Shown here one piece after another: positions 25,401-33,916 of a stretch of DNA of 64,000 nt. Under the pieces are notes generated by a model. That model saw nothing but the letters and a program-made list of their open reading frames with translations. It ran no database searches and was not told the origin of the DNA. The position numbers were made by a program, and so were the translations under genes. Source of the stretch: Rehmannia glutinosa (lineage: Eukaryota; Streptophyta; Magnoliopsida; Lamiales; Orobanchaceae); contig JABTTQ020000187.1 in the NCBI GenBank assembly GCA_016081115.2, positions 310,001 through 374,000 of the forward strand. The letters are read 5' to 3'. Positions within the stretch are counted from its first letter, which is position 1. Every line of letters starts with the position of its first letter.

Positions 25401-26414
25401 ATACAGTTGTGGATAAAAATTAAACAAATATTACTCATCTCATCCACTTTACTTTGAGATTTAAAATATCATTTCTTAATTTCAAACACATAACTGTTAG
25501 CCAAGTTTATTTCATTTTTAAATTTTAGAGTATGTACTTATAATATATTTGTTTTGCAAATTTAACTTTACATTGTCACAATGATCGAGTTTTTTTTATC
25601 GAAAGAATACATGAATAAAATAAACTAATAATTGAATCTAAAATCATGTTGAACTGTATATCCTTTATTATGAAAAAAAAATATACATAAAAATTAATGA
25701 ATAGATCGTAGAAACAAAATAATATTTATGCAAAATTTTAGTAAAAATATATGTTTGACTTATATTTCTTAAAAACTGATTATTTGTTATGGGAAAGCCA
25801 TAAAATTCCTTGAGATTTTCAGTAGTCGCGAATTTCCATCTTCATATACCTAAAAAATGTACCATTTACTCCAACCAAAAATAATATTATCTCACAATTT
25901 ACAATGTGTGATAGATGATAAATTTATTATAAGTTTAAAAAATATATTTTGTCCTGATATTTATTTTGAATAAAATTATATTAAATATTTTTATTAATTT
26001 TTTCTCTTCATTTTGCTGTAAATTCACTCTTTTTTCATTTTTGATGAATTTAATTATTTAAAAAATTAAAAAAAAAGATATTATAAATGTGTATTTTACA
26101 TAGCATTCAACTTTAAATCGCTACATTCTCTCATATGAAATCTTTTATATATGCTTATGACATATGGTTGAAAAGCTCTCGATATCTAGTATAATATAAA
26201 ATAAATATTATCTAAAAATTAAATTTATTTTAAGAATTAAAACTGAAATAAATCATATAAGAAGTGTTTGGAATATAAAGAGACACTTGTTAATATTATT
26301 AAACGAATAAAATCAAAATCAATATGAAAAACTACTTAATTACCCTTAAAGCTAACTTTACCATGAGGACATTTTTTGCAAATCAAAAATCTCAAGAAAC
26401 TTTAAAACCTATTC

Positions 26415-26817
26415 TGTGACGCCCGGGGCCGAAGAGGGCGGGGAGTGATCGCCGGTGCAAAAATGCACGAACAAGGAGCGGCTCCTGGCAGGCTTCTAGG
26501 CGGAGGGGGACATGAATGAACCGATCCCACACCCGAAGAAGAGGAGATTCTGAGACTGTGTAGTTTTGGGACTATACAGTTGAGGAGAGCTTAAAAGATT
26601 TGATAGGTACTACTCATATCAACAAGATGCATTTTCATTTTTGGTGCTCATCTCATAAAAACTCCGAAGTTAAGTGTGCTTGGCCCGGAGCAATTGTGGG
26701 ATGGGTGACCCCCTGGGAAGCTGCTCTCAGGGTGCGCGTGAGTGAGGACAAAGCGCACTGAAAAGACTTGTGTTGGTTTTTGGGGACAGTCGCCAATCTA
26801 GAAGGCGGGCCATTACA
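26415..26817 (+). repeat. Cassandra 5' LTR
   Basis: Begins TGTGACGCCCGGGGCC and ends GGGCCATTACA. Contains the 5S-like segment near 26650-26715. Confidence 0.9.
26650..26715 (+). promoter_or_regulatory. 5S-rRNA-like Pol III internal promoter in the Cassandra LTR
   Basis: Contains AGTTAAGTGTGCTTGG (26668-26683), matching the plant 5S box A, and GGATGGGTGACC (26699-26710), matching box C, at the normal 5S spacing, followed by CTGGGAAG. The second LTR has the same motifs near 27131-27182. It is a transposon-borne 5S derivative, not an rRNA gene. Confidence 0.85.
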
Positions 26818-26819
26818 GA

Positions 26820-26832
26820 TGGTATCAGAGCG
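26820..26832 (+). other. Cassandra primer-binding site
   Basis: TGGTATCAGAGCG two bases after the 5' LTR is complementary to the 3' end of plant initiator-Met tRNA. Confidence 0.85.
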
Positions 26833-26888
26833 GGAACTCTCCTAGTAAGGTGTGGTTCGGGGACGAACCAAGCGGAAGCTGGTGGGCT

Positions 26889-27284
26889 TGTGATGCCCGA
26901 GGCCGAAGAGGGCGGGGAGTGATCGCCGGTGCAAGAAGGCACAGACAAGGAGCGGCTCCTGGCAGGCTTCTAGGCGGAGGGGGACATGAATGAACCGATC
27001 CCACATCCGAAGAAGAGGAGATTCTGAGACTGTGTAGTTATGGGACTATACGCGTTAAAAGATTTGATAGGTACTACTCATATCAACAAGATGCATCTTC
27101 TTTTCTGGTGCTCATCTCATAAAAACTCCGAAGTTAAGTGTGCTTGGCCCTGAGCAATTGTGGGATGGGTGACCCCGGGAAGTCGCTTTGCTCTCAGGGT
27201 GCGCGTGAGTGAGGACAAAGCGCGCTGGAAAGACTTGTGTTGGTTTGTGGGGACAGTCGTCAATCTAGAAGGCGGGCCGTTACA
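26889..27284 (+). repeat. Cassandra 3' LTR
   Basis: Begins TGTGATGCCCGAGGCC and ends GGGCCGTTACA. A deletion near 27052 removes part of the sequence between the ACTATAC motif and TTAAAAG that is present in the 5' LTR. Confidence 0.9.
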
Positions 27285-27715
27285 TATTCACACTTTTATA
27301 ATAGGTATAGATATAGAAAAGACCAAGATTGAGCATATTTAAAGCCTGGTTAAGCCTACCAAAGTCAATTTAAAAAAATATTATAAACTACAAAAAACAG
27401 ATGACTATCTCACGATAGTCAATACAAGATCCATAATGAAAACGAAAAAATGCACATGACAACAAAATCCATTACGCTACATCTCCAAAAAATATAAATA
27501 TGATAATACAATATCCAATAAATTCATAACAATAACAAATCCAAATATAAAATAAGTGTCTCATTTGTGTTCTAATATTATATTTATATATAAGATATAT
27601 GTAATTTGTTTATACAATTTATATCTTCAACACGTATATAAAATATAAAATATAATATATACATGTATTCTATATAATACTATTTATTTCTATATATTAT
27701 ATATTGTATATACAA

Positions 27716-27720
<5 letters not shown>

Positions 27721-27746
<26 letters not shown>
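27721..27746. repeat. AT dinucleotide microsatellite
   Basis: Thirteen AT units in the right arm of the hAT-like element. Confidence 0.9.
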
Positions 27747-27750
<4 letters not shown>

Positions 27751-27979
27751 CATATGCCTTAAATAGGTCGGCCTGTTGAGTTCAAAAGGCTTTTTCAAAG
27801 GCTCAAATTTAGCTCACCTATTTAAATAGGCTTTGTAAAAGGCCTGAGTTTGGCCCAATTGTTAAATAGGTCCAGCCAAGCCAGACCCTTAGTAGGCCAG
27901 ACCATAGGCCCCTGTTGGATAGTTTGGCCTATTCCCACCCCTAACTATACCTTTTTACAGTAATATTGTAATTTTAGTA

Positions 27980-28233
27980 CTCCCTTCATCCCAAATATAT
28001 AGTTCAGTGGAACTTTTCACACAGATTAAGAAAAAGTATTGGGAAATTATAAATATGCAAAGCCTTTACTTGATTTGCCCTTATTTAATGAATAGTGCAA
28101 ATTACAAAATGCATATTAAATAGGGTTATATTAGTAAAAGAATGGAAAATATATTATTAAATATGGAAAATGGACTATATATTTGAGACATCTCAAAAAG
28201 GAATAGTGGACTATATATTTGGGACGGAGGGAG
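27980..28233. mobile_element. Stowaway (Tc1/mariner) MITE, 254 bp
   Basis: TA duplications (27978-27979 and 28234-28235) flank TIRs CTCCCTTCATCCCAAATATA and, inward from the right, CTCCCTCCGTCCCAAATATA. This is the canonical plant Stowaway terminus. No ORF. Confidence 0.93.
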
Positions 28234-28600
28234 TAAATAATTCTATTTGTTCATCTAAATCTATCAACATTTTCCTTACTCTGAGCTATCAAATAGGATG
28301 AGTTGAGATTGTACTGACCCACAGAGCCAAAGGGAAATATTAGGCTAGGTGGGGTCGAAATCCCATCGGGTCGCTATTTTTTGAGCCAAAATTCGGTCCA
28401 TACTTTGAAATTACACACAAAACATGTCCAGTCGATTAGATCAGCCTGACTTTTCAGGCCAAATAAGATTGTTCCCTATTGAGCTTTTGATAAGGAAGCC
28501 TAGTCTAATACTTTTATCGGTTCGGATTGGTTTTGATATCTCTATTCACAAGCATAAAAAAATGTCCTTAAAGGAACGTGGAGTTTGCTATTAATTTGGT
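28234..28600. other. Intergenic with hAT-related repeat words
   Basis: No gene. The stretch 28310-28530 contains TGGGGTCGAAATCCC and GGTTCGGATTGG words similar to the GGCCC-type repeats elsewhere; boundaries cannot be set. Confidence 0.4.
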
Positions 28601-28774
28601 GAGTAAGTCTCTTGTGAGACCGTCTCACGGATTTAAATTCATGAGACAGATCCAACCCATTTTACAAATCAAAGCAAGTTAGATCCAAGTTCAAGCTGGG
28701 TTAGTTAATATGAGTCATTTTAGGATCCGTCTCACAAAATTAACCCGTGAGACCGTCTCATATGAGTATTTGTC
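28601..28774. mobile_element. Mutator-like MITE, 174 bp
   Basis: Flanks TAATTTGGT (28592-28600) and TAATTTGAT (28775-28783) form a 9-bp duplication with one mismatch. TIRs of about 50 bp align well: both contain TGAGAC(C/G)GTCTCACGG and end near TGAGAC(A/G)GATCC. The TIR is itself nearly palindromic around GAGACCGTCTC. Related ends are found at 9935-11186 and 28862-30779. Confidence 0.75.
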
Positions 28775-28899
28775 TAATTTGATACACATGTGATGCTCAA
28801 TGCTCGTAGCTAAGTCGAGGTGTTAATGGACTAGATATAGACGGCCGGGGTCAAGATAATTGGCAAAAACTTGTATAAGACCGTCTTACGGATACGGAT

Positions 28900-28920
28900 C
28901 CCAACCCGCCCGACCCGCCC
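28900..28920 (-). other. G-quadruplex-type motif, left arm
   Basis: On the minus strand five GGG runs separated by 1-2 bases (GGGCGGGTCGGGCGGGTTGGG pattern, seen on the plus strand as C runs), next to the terminal repeat and downstream of the left tRNA-like module. Confidence 0.7.
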
Positions 28921-29071
28921 GCATAAAAAAAACTGCATCTAATACAAGTACTTGCACACTGGGCCACCCGCCCAAGTTGCCCGCCCCGCCCGCTGGGTCC
29001 AACTCCAGCCCAAGTTGGGCGCGCCCCCCACCCAATGGTTGGATCCTCTTACTCAAAAAATTAAGAAATTT

Positions 29072-29141
29072 GCACCAGCTGGGAATTCAACCCGGGTCTG
29101 TACCAAAGAGAGATGCTATTCCACCGCTGGACCAATGGTGC
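29072..29141 (-). other. tRNA-like module, left arm, facing outward
   Basis: Minus strand, 70 nt. The first six bases GCACCA pair with the last six TGGTGC like an acceptor stem. A-box-like TGGTCCAGCGGTGGAA and B-box-like GGGTTGAATTCCC are correctly ordered. An AATTTTTTG stretch follows downstream. The loops do not give a convincing tRNA, so this is treated as a tRNA-derived promoter module, not a tRNA gene. Confidence 0.6.
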
Positions 29142-29220
29142 TTGTTGTGCATATTTAGTATAACCATGAATATAACCATTGATATAAAGCTTCATTATCA
29201 TCCCTTCATTTTAGAAATTT

Positions 29221-29870
29221 AAATTCTCTGAATACCAAGTGAAACTTTATCTGAAAATAGTGATACTTTTGAGTAATAAATATGATACTTTTAAGGTGAA
29301 CATTGATACTTTAATTTTTACATATTCAAAAAATAAGAATTTTTGATATACTCATTCTAGTCTCATAGCTAATGTTTTTACATTGAAAAACCGATACTTA
29401 TGATGGAAATAGTGATACATTTGATATTAAATATGATACTTTTATGATGAACAATGACATTTTAAAATTTTAAATTCTCTGAATAAAAAATAATACTTTA
29501 TCCGAAAATAGTGATACTTTTGAGTAAGAAATATGATACTTTTAAGGTGAACATTGATATTTTAATTTTTACATATTCAAAAAATAAGATTTTTTGATGT
29601 ATTCATTCTAGTCTCATAGCTAATGTTTTTACATTGAAAACTCGATACTTATCTTGGAAATAGTGATACATTTGATATTAAATATGATACTTTCATGATG
29701 GACAATGACATTTTAAAATTTTAAATTCTCGGAAAAAATTGATACTTTATATTAAAATAGTGATACTTTTGATAAGAAATATGACACTTTTAAGGTGAAC
29801 ATTGACACTTTAATTCTTATATATTCAAAAAATAAGATTTTTTTATATTAAAATATGTGACCGTATTAAA
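29221..29870 (+). repeat. 251-bp tandem repeat, about 2.6 copies
   Basis: AAATTCTC(T/G)G starts near-identical units at 29221, 29472 and 29723, giving a 251-bp period. Each unit is full of GATACTTTT and TGATACATTTGATATT words. Not coding. Confidence 0.8.
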
Positions 29871-29874
29871 AAAA

Positions 29875-30440
29875 CATGATACTTTATCTCAAAAAATAAA
29901 TACTTTTACTCATAAAAGTGGTACTTTTAACTCTGTCATATTTATTTTTCTTTTGTCACTATATTGAATTCATAAAAGTGATACTTTATCTCAAAAAATG
30001 GATACTTTTACTCATAAAAGTGGTACTTTTAACTCTGTCATATTTATTTTTCTTTTGTCAGCATCTTGAATTCATACTTTGTGATTTATTTACAAAAACA
30101 TGATACTTTATCTCAAAAAATGGATACTTTTACTCATAAAAGTGTTACTTTAGCTCTGTCTTATTTATTTTTCCTTCGTGATTTAAAGTATCATGTTTTT
30201 TTAATATAGTCACAAATTAGAAATGAAGGAAACAAGAAAAAATAAAAAATAAATATGATATAGTTAAAGTAACACTTTTATAAGTAAAAGTATCCGTTTG
30301 TTGAGATAAAATATCATATTTCTTATTACAGTTACAAACTAGGAACAAAAAAAGAGGAAAAATAAAAAATAAATATGATGTAGTTAAAGTAACACTTTTA
30401 TAAGTATCCATTTATTGAGATAATGTATCAAGATTTTTTA
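29875..30440. repeat. Array of TACTTTT repeats in direct then inverted orientation
   Basis: Units beginning GATACTTTATCTCAAAAAAT and containing TTACTCATAAAAGTG recur near 29878, 29980 and 30102 in the plus direction. From about 30186 to 30435 the same units appear inverted (TTTATAAGTAAAAGTATCC, TTGAGATAAAATATCAT). The junction makes an imperfect foldback of about 250 bp per arm. Confidence 0.7.
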
Positions 30441-30546
30441 ATAGACTTGGGTTCAGTTCTTAGCCTTTACATTTATAGGTATTTTTCATTTTTTTTAATT
30501 AACTGACGTATTTATGAATGTGTTTATATAAATTATTATACTAAAA

Positions 30547-30620
30547 TTGCATAATGGTGTAGTGGTAGAACACCACCTTAAGTCTATTAAGGTCGCGAGT
30601 TCAATTCCATGACCGAGCAA
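30547..30620 (+). other. tRNA-like module, right arm, facing outward
   Basis: Plus strand, 74 nt. TTGC and GCAA form the start of a weak acceptor stem. ATGGTGTAGTGGTAGAAC resembles an A box and GCGAGTTCAATTCC a B box. A run of 11 T (30622-30632), a good Pol III terminator, follows at once. It is the counterpart of 29072-29141 in the opposite arm. Confidence 0.6.
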
Positions 30621-30677
30621 ATTTTTTTTTTTAAATAAGAGTGGTGCGGTGGGTGGGTAGGTGTGGGCGTGTGCGTT

Positions 30678-30699
30678 GGGGTGGGGCGTTGGGCTGGGG
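30678..30699 (+). other. G-quadruplex-type motif, right arm
   Basis: Four G runs of 3-4 (GGGG, GGGG, GGG, GGGG) with loops of 1, 4 and 2 bases, in a G-rich block from 30643 to 30731, downstream of the right tRNA-like module. Confidence 0.7.
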
Positions 30700-30790
30700 C
30701 GCGGGCAGCGGGTCGCGGGTCGGGGTGGGGAATCCGTCTTATGGAATAGGATCCGTAAGACGGTCTACAGGAGACCTACTCAAGATAATT

Positions 30791-31148
30791 AAACTTGAAT
30801 AAATCCAAATCTTTTTCGTTTTTTCTAGGTTTAGGTTGGAGTTCGGACCTAGTAACCAAGTCTAGTTCCATTTGGACTTCACCTAAAAACTTGATATAAA
30901 TTTGCGTAAAAAAAAAGAACTTGAAATAAATTAAATGATTAAAATCATGACACCTACTGTACTTTAATTAATCTCAACTAAACATTATTGATAGACGATG
31001 TTTTAATTCAAGCTTTATGTATGGACTTAGCTACTCAGCAGAGTTATATGTTCATACATTTCGTGAACTCATAAATGCGTAGGGGCTCCCGCATTCACGG
31101 CTCCCAATTCGTGAATGCAATAAATCAATTCCAATCCAAAATTATTTA
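30791..31148. other. Intergenic spacer
   Basis: AT-rich sequence without recognised features between the long-TIR element and the pogo-like remnant. Confidence 0.5.
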
Positions 31149-31700
31149 CAGTTAAACTTCTATAAATTAATAGTGTTGAAACTGTCAATAATTATTAATT
31201 TAGCGAGACAATCAATAACCGATAAATTAATTACTTATTAATCTATAGATTATGATGTAGTGGAACTAAATCCATGGAAGATAAATATTTTGATGCAATG
31301 AATTTTGCAATTACAGATTGAACTATAGATGTTCGTGAAAATATAATTGCCAAATTATTTTATTCGTTGTAAATTTCTGTTAATAGATAACATGACTTCA
31401 GATAATTCAGATGAACCGTTAAACATGAAATGAAACTCAAGAACTACAAAATCTAATCAAAAATTGGATTATTGTAATGTAATGGATGTCGAATATCTCT
31501 TAAGCTATCCTGGAAAAAATATACAATTGCAGGATGTGATTAATGAGCAGATAATCAAGAGCATCATGATAATTTATACTGTCGAGCCCCCTTCTCGGAA
31601 TGAATCTCCAAAAGCATCAATGATAAGGTTTTGTTTAAGCTATGAGAAAACCAAGTTATACTATGTTAAAAAAAACAGAGACGAGATTTAAGTCGATATC
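31149..31700 (+). mobile_element. pogo-like (Tc1/mariner) transposon remnant
   Basis: Starts CAGTTAAACTTCTATAAATT after TA, resembling plant pogo-type termini. A 75-codon ORF at 31464-31691 contains MDVEYLLSYPGKNIQLQDV, similar in pattern to the C-terminal tail of plant CENP-B/pogo-like transposases. No catalytic DDE region is present and the right end is not found. Identification rests on these two weak signs only. Confidence 0.35.
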
Positions 31701-32070
31701 AATTTTAAAAAGAAACAAATGATAATTGAGTAATTTTTTATGAAGTTTTCATAACTTAATCATAAATGTTTGAATGTGTTAAGAAGTTCTTAATTTATAT
31801 ATTGCATGGGCCACATATGGAAGCTAGGTAGTCATATGCCATAGCTAAAGTTGGAATATAAGTTCAAGCAAAAGGTGTCGATCGTGCCAGAGCATTCGCT
31901 TTTGACAGAAGTAGAGTAAGGTGCTATTAAGCAAACTATTGAGAACCGTATAGCTAACACATCCTTTAAAGAATCTAGACTCAAGTAAGGCTTAAACTTC
32001 ATCCTTGCACTTTAAAGTCTATAAGCAATTCCCTCGTTGTATCCATAAGCCTATGAGAACTCTAACCATA
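31701..32070. other. Spacer left of the copia complex
   Basis: No gene or recognised repeat. The five bases next to the LTR are CCATA. Confidence 0.5.
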
Positions 32071-33603
32071 TGTAGGTCCCAAGGGGTGTGAGTAAGGTTT
32101 AGAAGGGGAGGTTGAATAAACCTTACCAACTTTTCGATTTTAGTCCTTTTAAAACTATTATAGAGTTAACTCAAACAGTTGTGTCTTTGAGGGACAACTA
32201 AGTTGGTTATTCAGCTGAGTTAGCCACTCAACAGACTCGATAGAGCTGTTGATAGAATAACTCAGCTGTTTAACCTGAACTTTAACTTGGCTGTGTTGGT
32301 TTTATCAGCGGAAGACTTAACACCCTTTGAATTGTTTTAAGCTTGTTTTAAAACTTGATTTTAGCACTTGGTTATTAATACGTTGGATAGCAAATATGAG
32401 TTTATCAGCAGATATGATGTAAGTATGCATAAATTTAAATGAACTGAAAAATAAATGACATAGTTAATTTTTATAGAGGTTCGAAGATGGGGTAATTCTT
32501 CTAATCCTCTCTTCTCCAACTCCTGGAGGAATCCACTATGTAACAGATCAGTTTACAAAGCGGTCAACAATCTAGAGACAGTCTTGGTCACACAGCTGGC
32601 TTCTCTTGCAACTCAGCTTCTTCACAGGGCAGCTACCTTGCTACTTCAGCTCACTTTCTCAAGCTCTTGGATTTGATCACGAAGCCCTCCAATAACTTGA
32701 TACTGGTTCGACCTTGAACCTTCCTACAATCCTCCTTGGAAAGTAGACTCCTTTTGATTCTTCAAAAGTTTCCTCTTCAACAGATTTGAAGTTGTCTTTC
32801 CTTCACAACTTGTGTTGGATCAATTTTCTTCGAGTTTCAGGCTTGAGGATTTGCTTGAATATACTTGAGAATATTTGCAGGTTAATAGCTTGAATAATGC
32901 TTGATTTCTCAGGTGTGCAAGGTAACCTTTTCTCAATGAGTTTCCTCAGCCTTTTATAGTGAACTTTTGAAATTTTGCCTATTGAAGAGATAGGCCAATT
33001 TCAAAAGTCACTTGTGTTTGTTGGCTTGTCTTGTTGCAGTCCTTGATGTTGACATTTCCTCATATTTAATGTCTTGCAGCATTGCAGCGTTTCTGACACT
33101 TGGTGCATTGCTTCCCATTGGTTTGTTCCTTTTGCACACAACTGGAACTAACACTTTATCTCTGACAACTTTAACATGTTACCATTCTGAGTAACATTCT
33201 TGACTTTCATCAACGGATCTCATTCAATTTTGTCTTGACTGATTGCAGATCTTTATTCCCCAGGTGACTTGAGTTAGCTTCCAATCTTTGGATGACTCAT
33301 CGTCACTTCAACTTGAGACTTGGCATCTTGAATTGACTTGGTGACTCTTCACACAGCTGATTCACAGCTGATACACCTTCAGTCGAGTTCTTGACTTTCC
33401 TTCTTTGCCATACTCAGCTGTCTCATAGCGGAGTCTTCACTTCAGTCTTCAGTTGACTTCTTGTATTTCTAGGCATAGCTGACTTGACTCAGCTTTTCCA
33501 TCCCTATCTATTACAATGTAAATTACAAGGAAAATGGGGTGCCAACTTTCTAGTTTAAGTTTTACATGGTATCATCAAAATCTACAAAATAAATTTCCCA
33601 ACA
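32071..33603 (-). repeat. Copia LTR A, 1533 bp (3' LTR of element 1)
   Basis: Minus strand starts TGTTGGGAAATTTATTTTG and ends GGGACCTACA. Followed on the plus strand by a polypurine-tract complement (CCCCCTTTTT), so it is the 3' LTR. More diverged from LTRs B and C than those are from each other. TATA motif at 32950-32959. Confidence 0.9.
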
Positions 33604-33618
33604 ATTTCCCCCTTTTTG
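33604..33618 (-). other. Element 1 polypurine tract
   Basis: Minus strand CAAAAAGGGGGAAAT directly before LTR A, the expected plus-strand primer. Confidence 0.8.
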
Positions 33619-33916
33619 ATGATGCTAAAACTTAAAACATTCAACAAAATGTAAACAGCAAAGATACAGACAGACAATGCAATAAAGAACATATGCTTGA
33701 ATAGATCATTTTATTGATCATAGCATTCTTGTCCTTTACATAGCTGTTTACAAATGGTATCAAAGCATTCTTTATCAAATCAAAACACATATCTATGCTA
33801 AGATACAAGAGTAAATACAAAGTGAAAAATTACAGGGAAAATCACTAAGTATTACAGATGACTTACAAAGATGTATTTACATAAGTAATATACATAAAGG
33901 GGTTCGCAGTAATACT

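Larger units (their letters stand above)
26415..27284 (+). mobile_element. Cassandra-type TRIM retrotransposon, complete
   Basis: A 5-bp duplication TATTC (26410-26414 and 27285-27289) flanks two LTRs, 26415-26817 (403 bp) and 26889-27284 (396 bp), each starting TGTGA(C/T)GCCCG and ending TTACA. The 71-bp internal part begins with TGGTATCAGAGCGGG, an initiator-Met tRNA primer site, and has no coding region, as is normal for TRIMs. Each LTR holds a 5S-rRNA-like segment, the hallmark of Cassandra. The LTRs differ by a number of substitutions and small indels, so the insertion is not very recent. It was mobilised in trans, if at all. Confidence 0.93.
21821..27311 (-). mobile_element. Non-autonomous Helitron carrying a Cassandra TRIM
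   Basis: Read on the minus strand, the 5' end TCTATACCTATTATAAAAGT starts at 27311 after an A. The 3' end is a hairpin (ACGTGC and GCACGT, 21833-21847) followed by CTAG at 21821-21824 and then T. Removing the Cassandra copy leaves about 4.6 kb. Same family as 4885-8538: the word CATATGTCATAAGCATATA lies about 270 bp from the 5' end once Cassandra is discounted. No RepHel gene; a SINE-like segment sits at 22345-22436. Confidence 0.85.
21684..27943. mobile_element. hAT-like element interrupted by a Helitron
   Basis: Ends TAGGGGTGGAAATGGGTCAA and, inward from the right, TAGGGGTGGGAATAGGCCAA. The flanks ATTATACC (21676-21683) and ACTATACC (27944-27951) match at 7 of 8 positions, the length expected of a hAT duplication. 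Without the Helitron (21821-27311) it is about 770 bp: GGCCC/AGGCCT-rich arms around AT-rich sequence with a 26-bp AT microsatellite (27721-27746). No transposase. Confidence 0.75.
28862..30779. mobile_element. Long-TIR Mutator-like element with tRNA-like arms
   Basis: An exact 11-bp duplication TCAAGATAATT flanks it (28851-28861 and 30780-30790). Both ends carry GACCGTCTTACGGAT. The left arm (to about 29145) and right arm (from about 30545) are organised alike, reading inward: TIR, C-rich block able to form G-quadruplexes on the other strand, T/A-rich stretch, and a tRNA-like module facing outward. The middle is made of 251-bp direct repeats followed by an array in two orientations. There is no transposase. 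Duplication length and TIR family suggest Mutator-like; the arm design is not one I recognise. Confidence 0.75.

Noticed and set aside
26650..26740. 5S rRNA gene
   Set aside because: Only a 5S-like stretch inside Cassandra LTRs, with changes from plant 5S outside the control boxes and a second copy in the other LTR.
26727..26948. 73-codon minus-strand ORF
   Set aside because: Spans the Cassandra LTR and internal junction; TRIMs are non-coding.
28860..29222. 120-codon Pro-rich ORF
   Set aside because: Produced by the C-rich left arm of the long-TIR element; not conserved in the other arm.
29221..30440. CRISPR array
   Set aside because: Repeats are tandem without unique spacers of constant length, AT-rich, in a plant TIR element.
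29072..30620. Functional tRNA genes
   Set aside because: Acceptor and T-loop features are only partial, loops do not fit a standard cloverleaf, and both modules lie in transposon arms.
33012..33194. 60-codon hydrophobic plus-strand ORF in LTR A
   Set aside because: Inside the LTR, antisense to the element; the equivalent frame is not kept in LTRs B and C.
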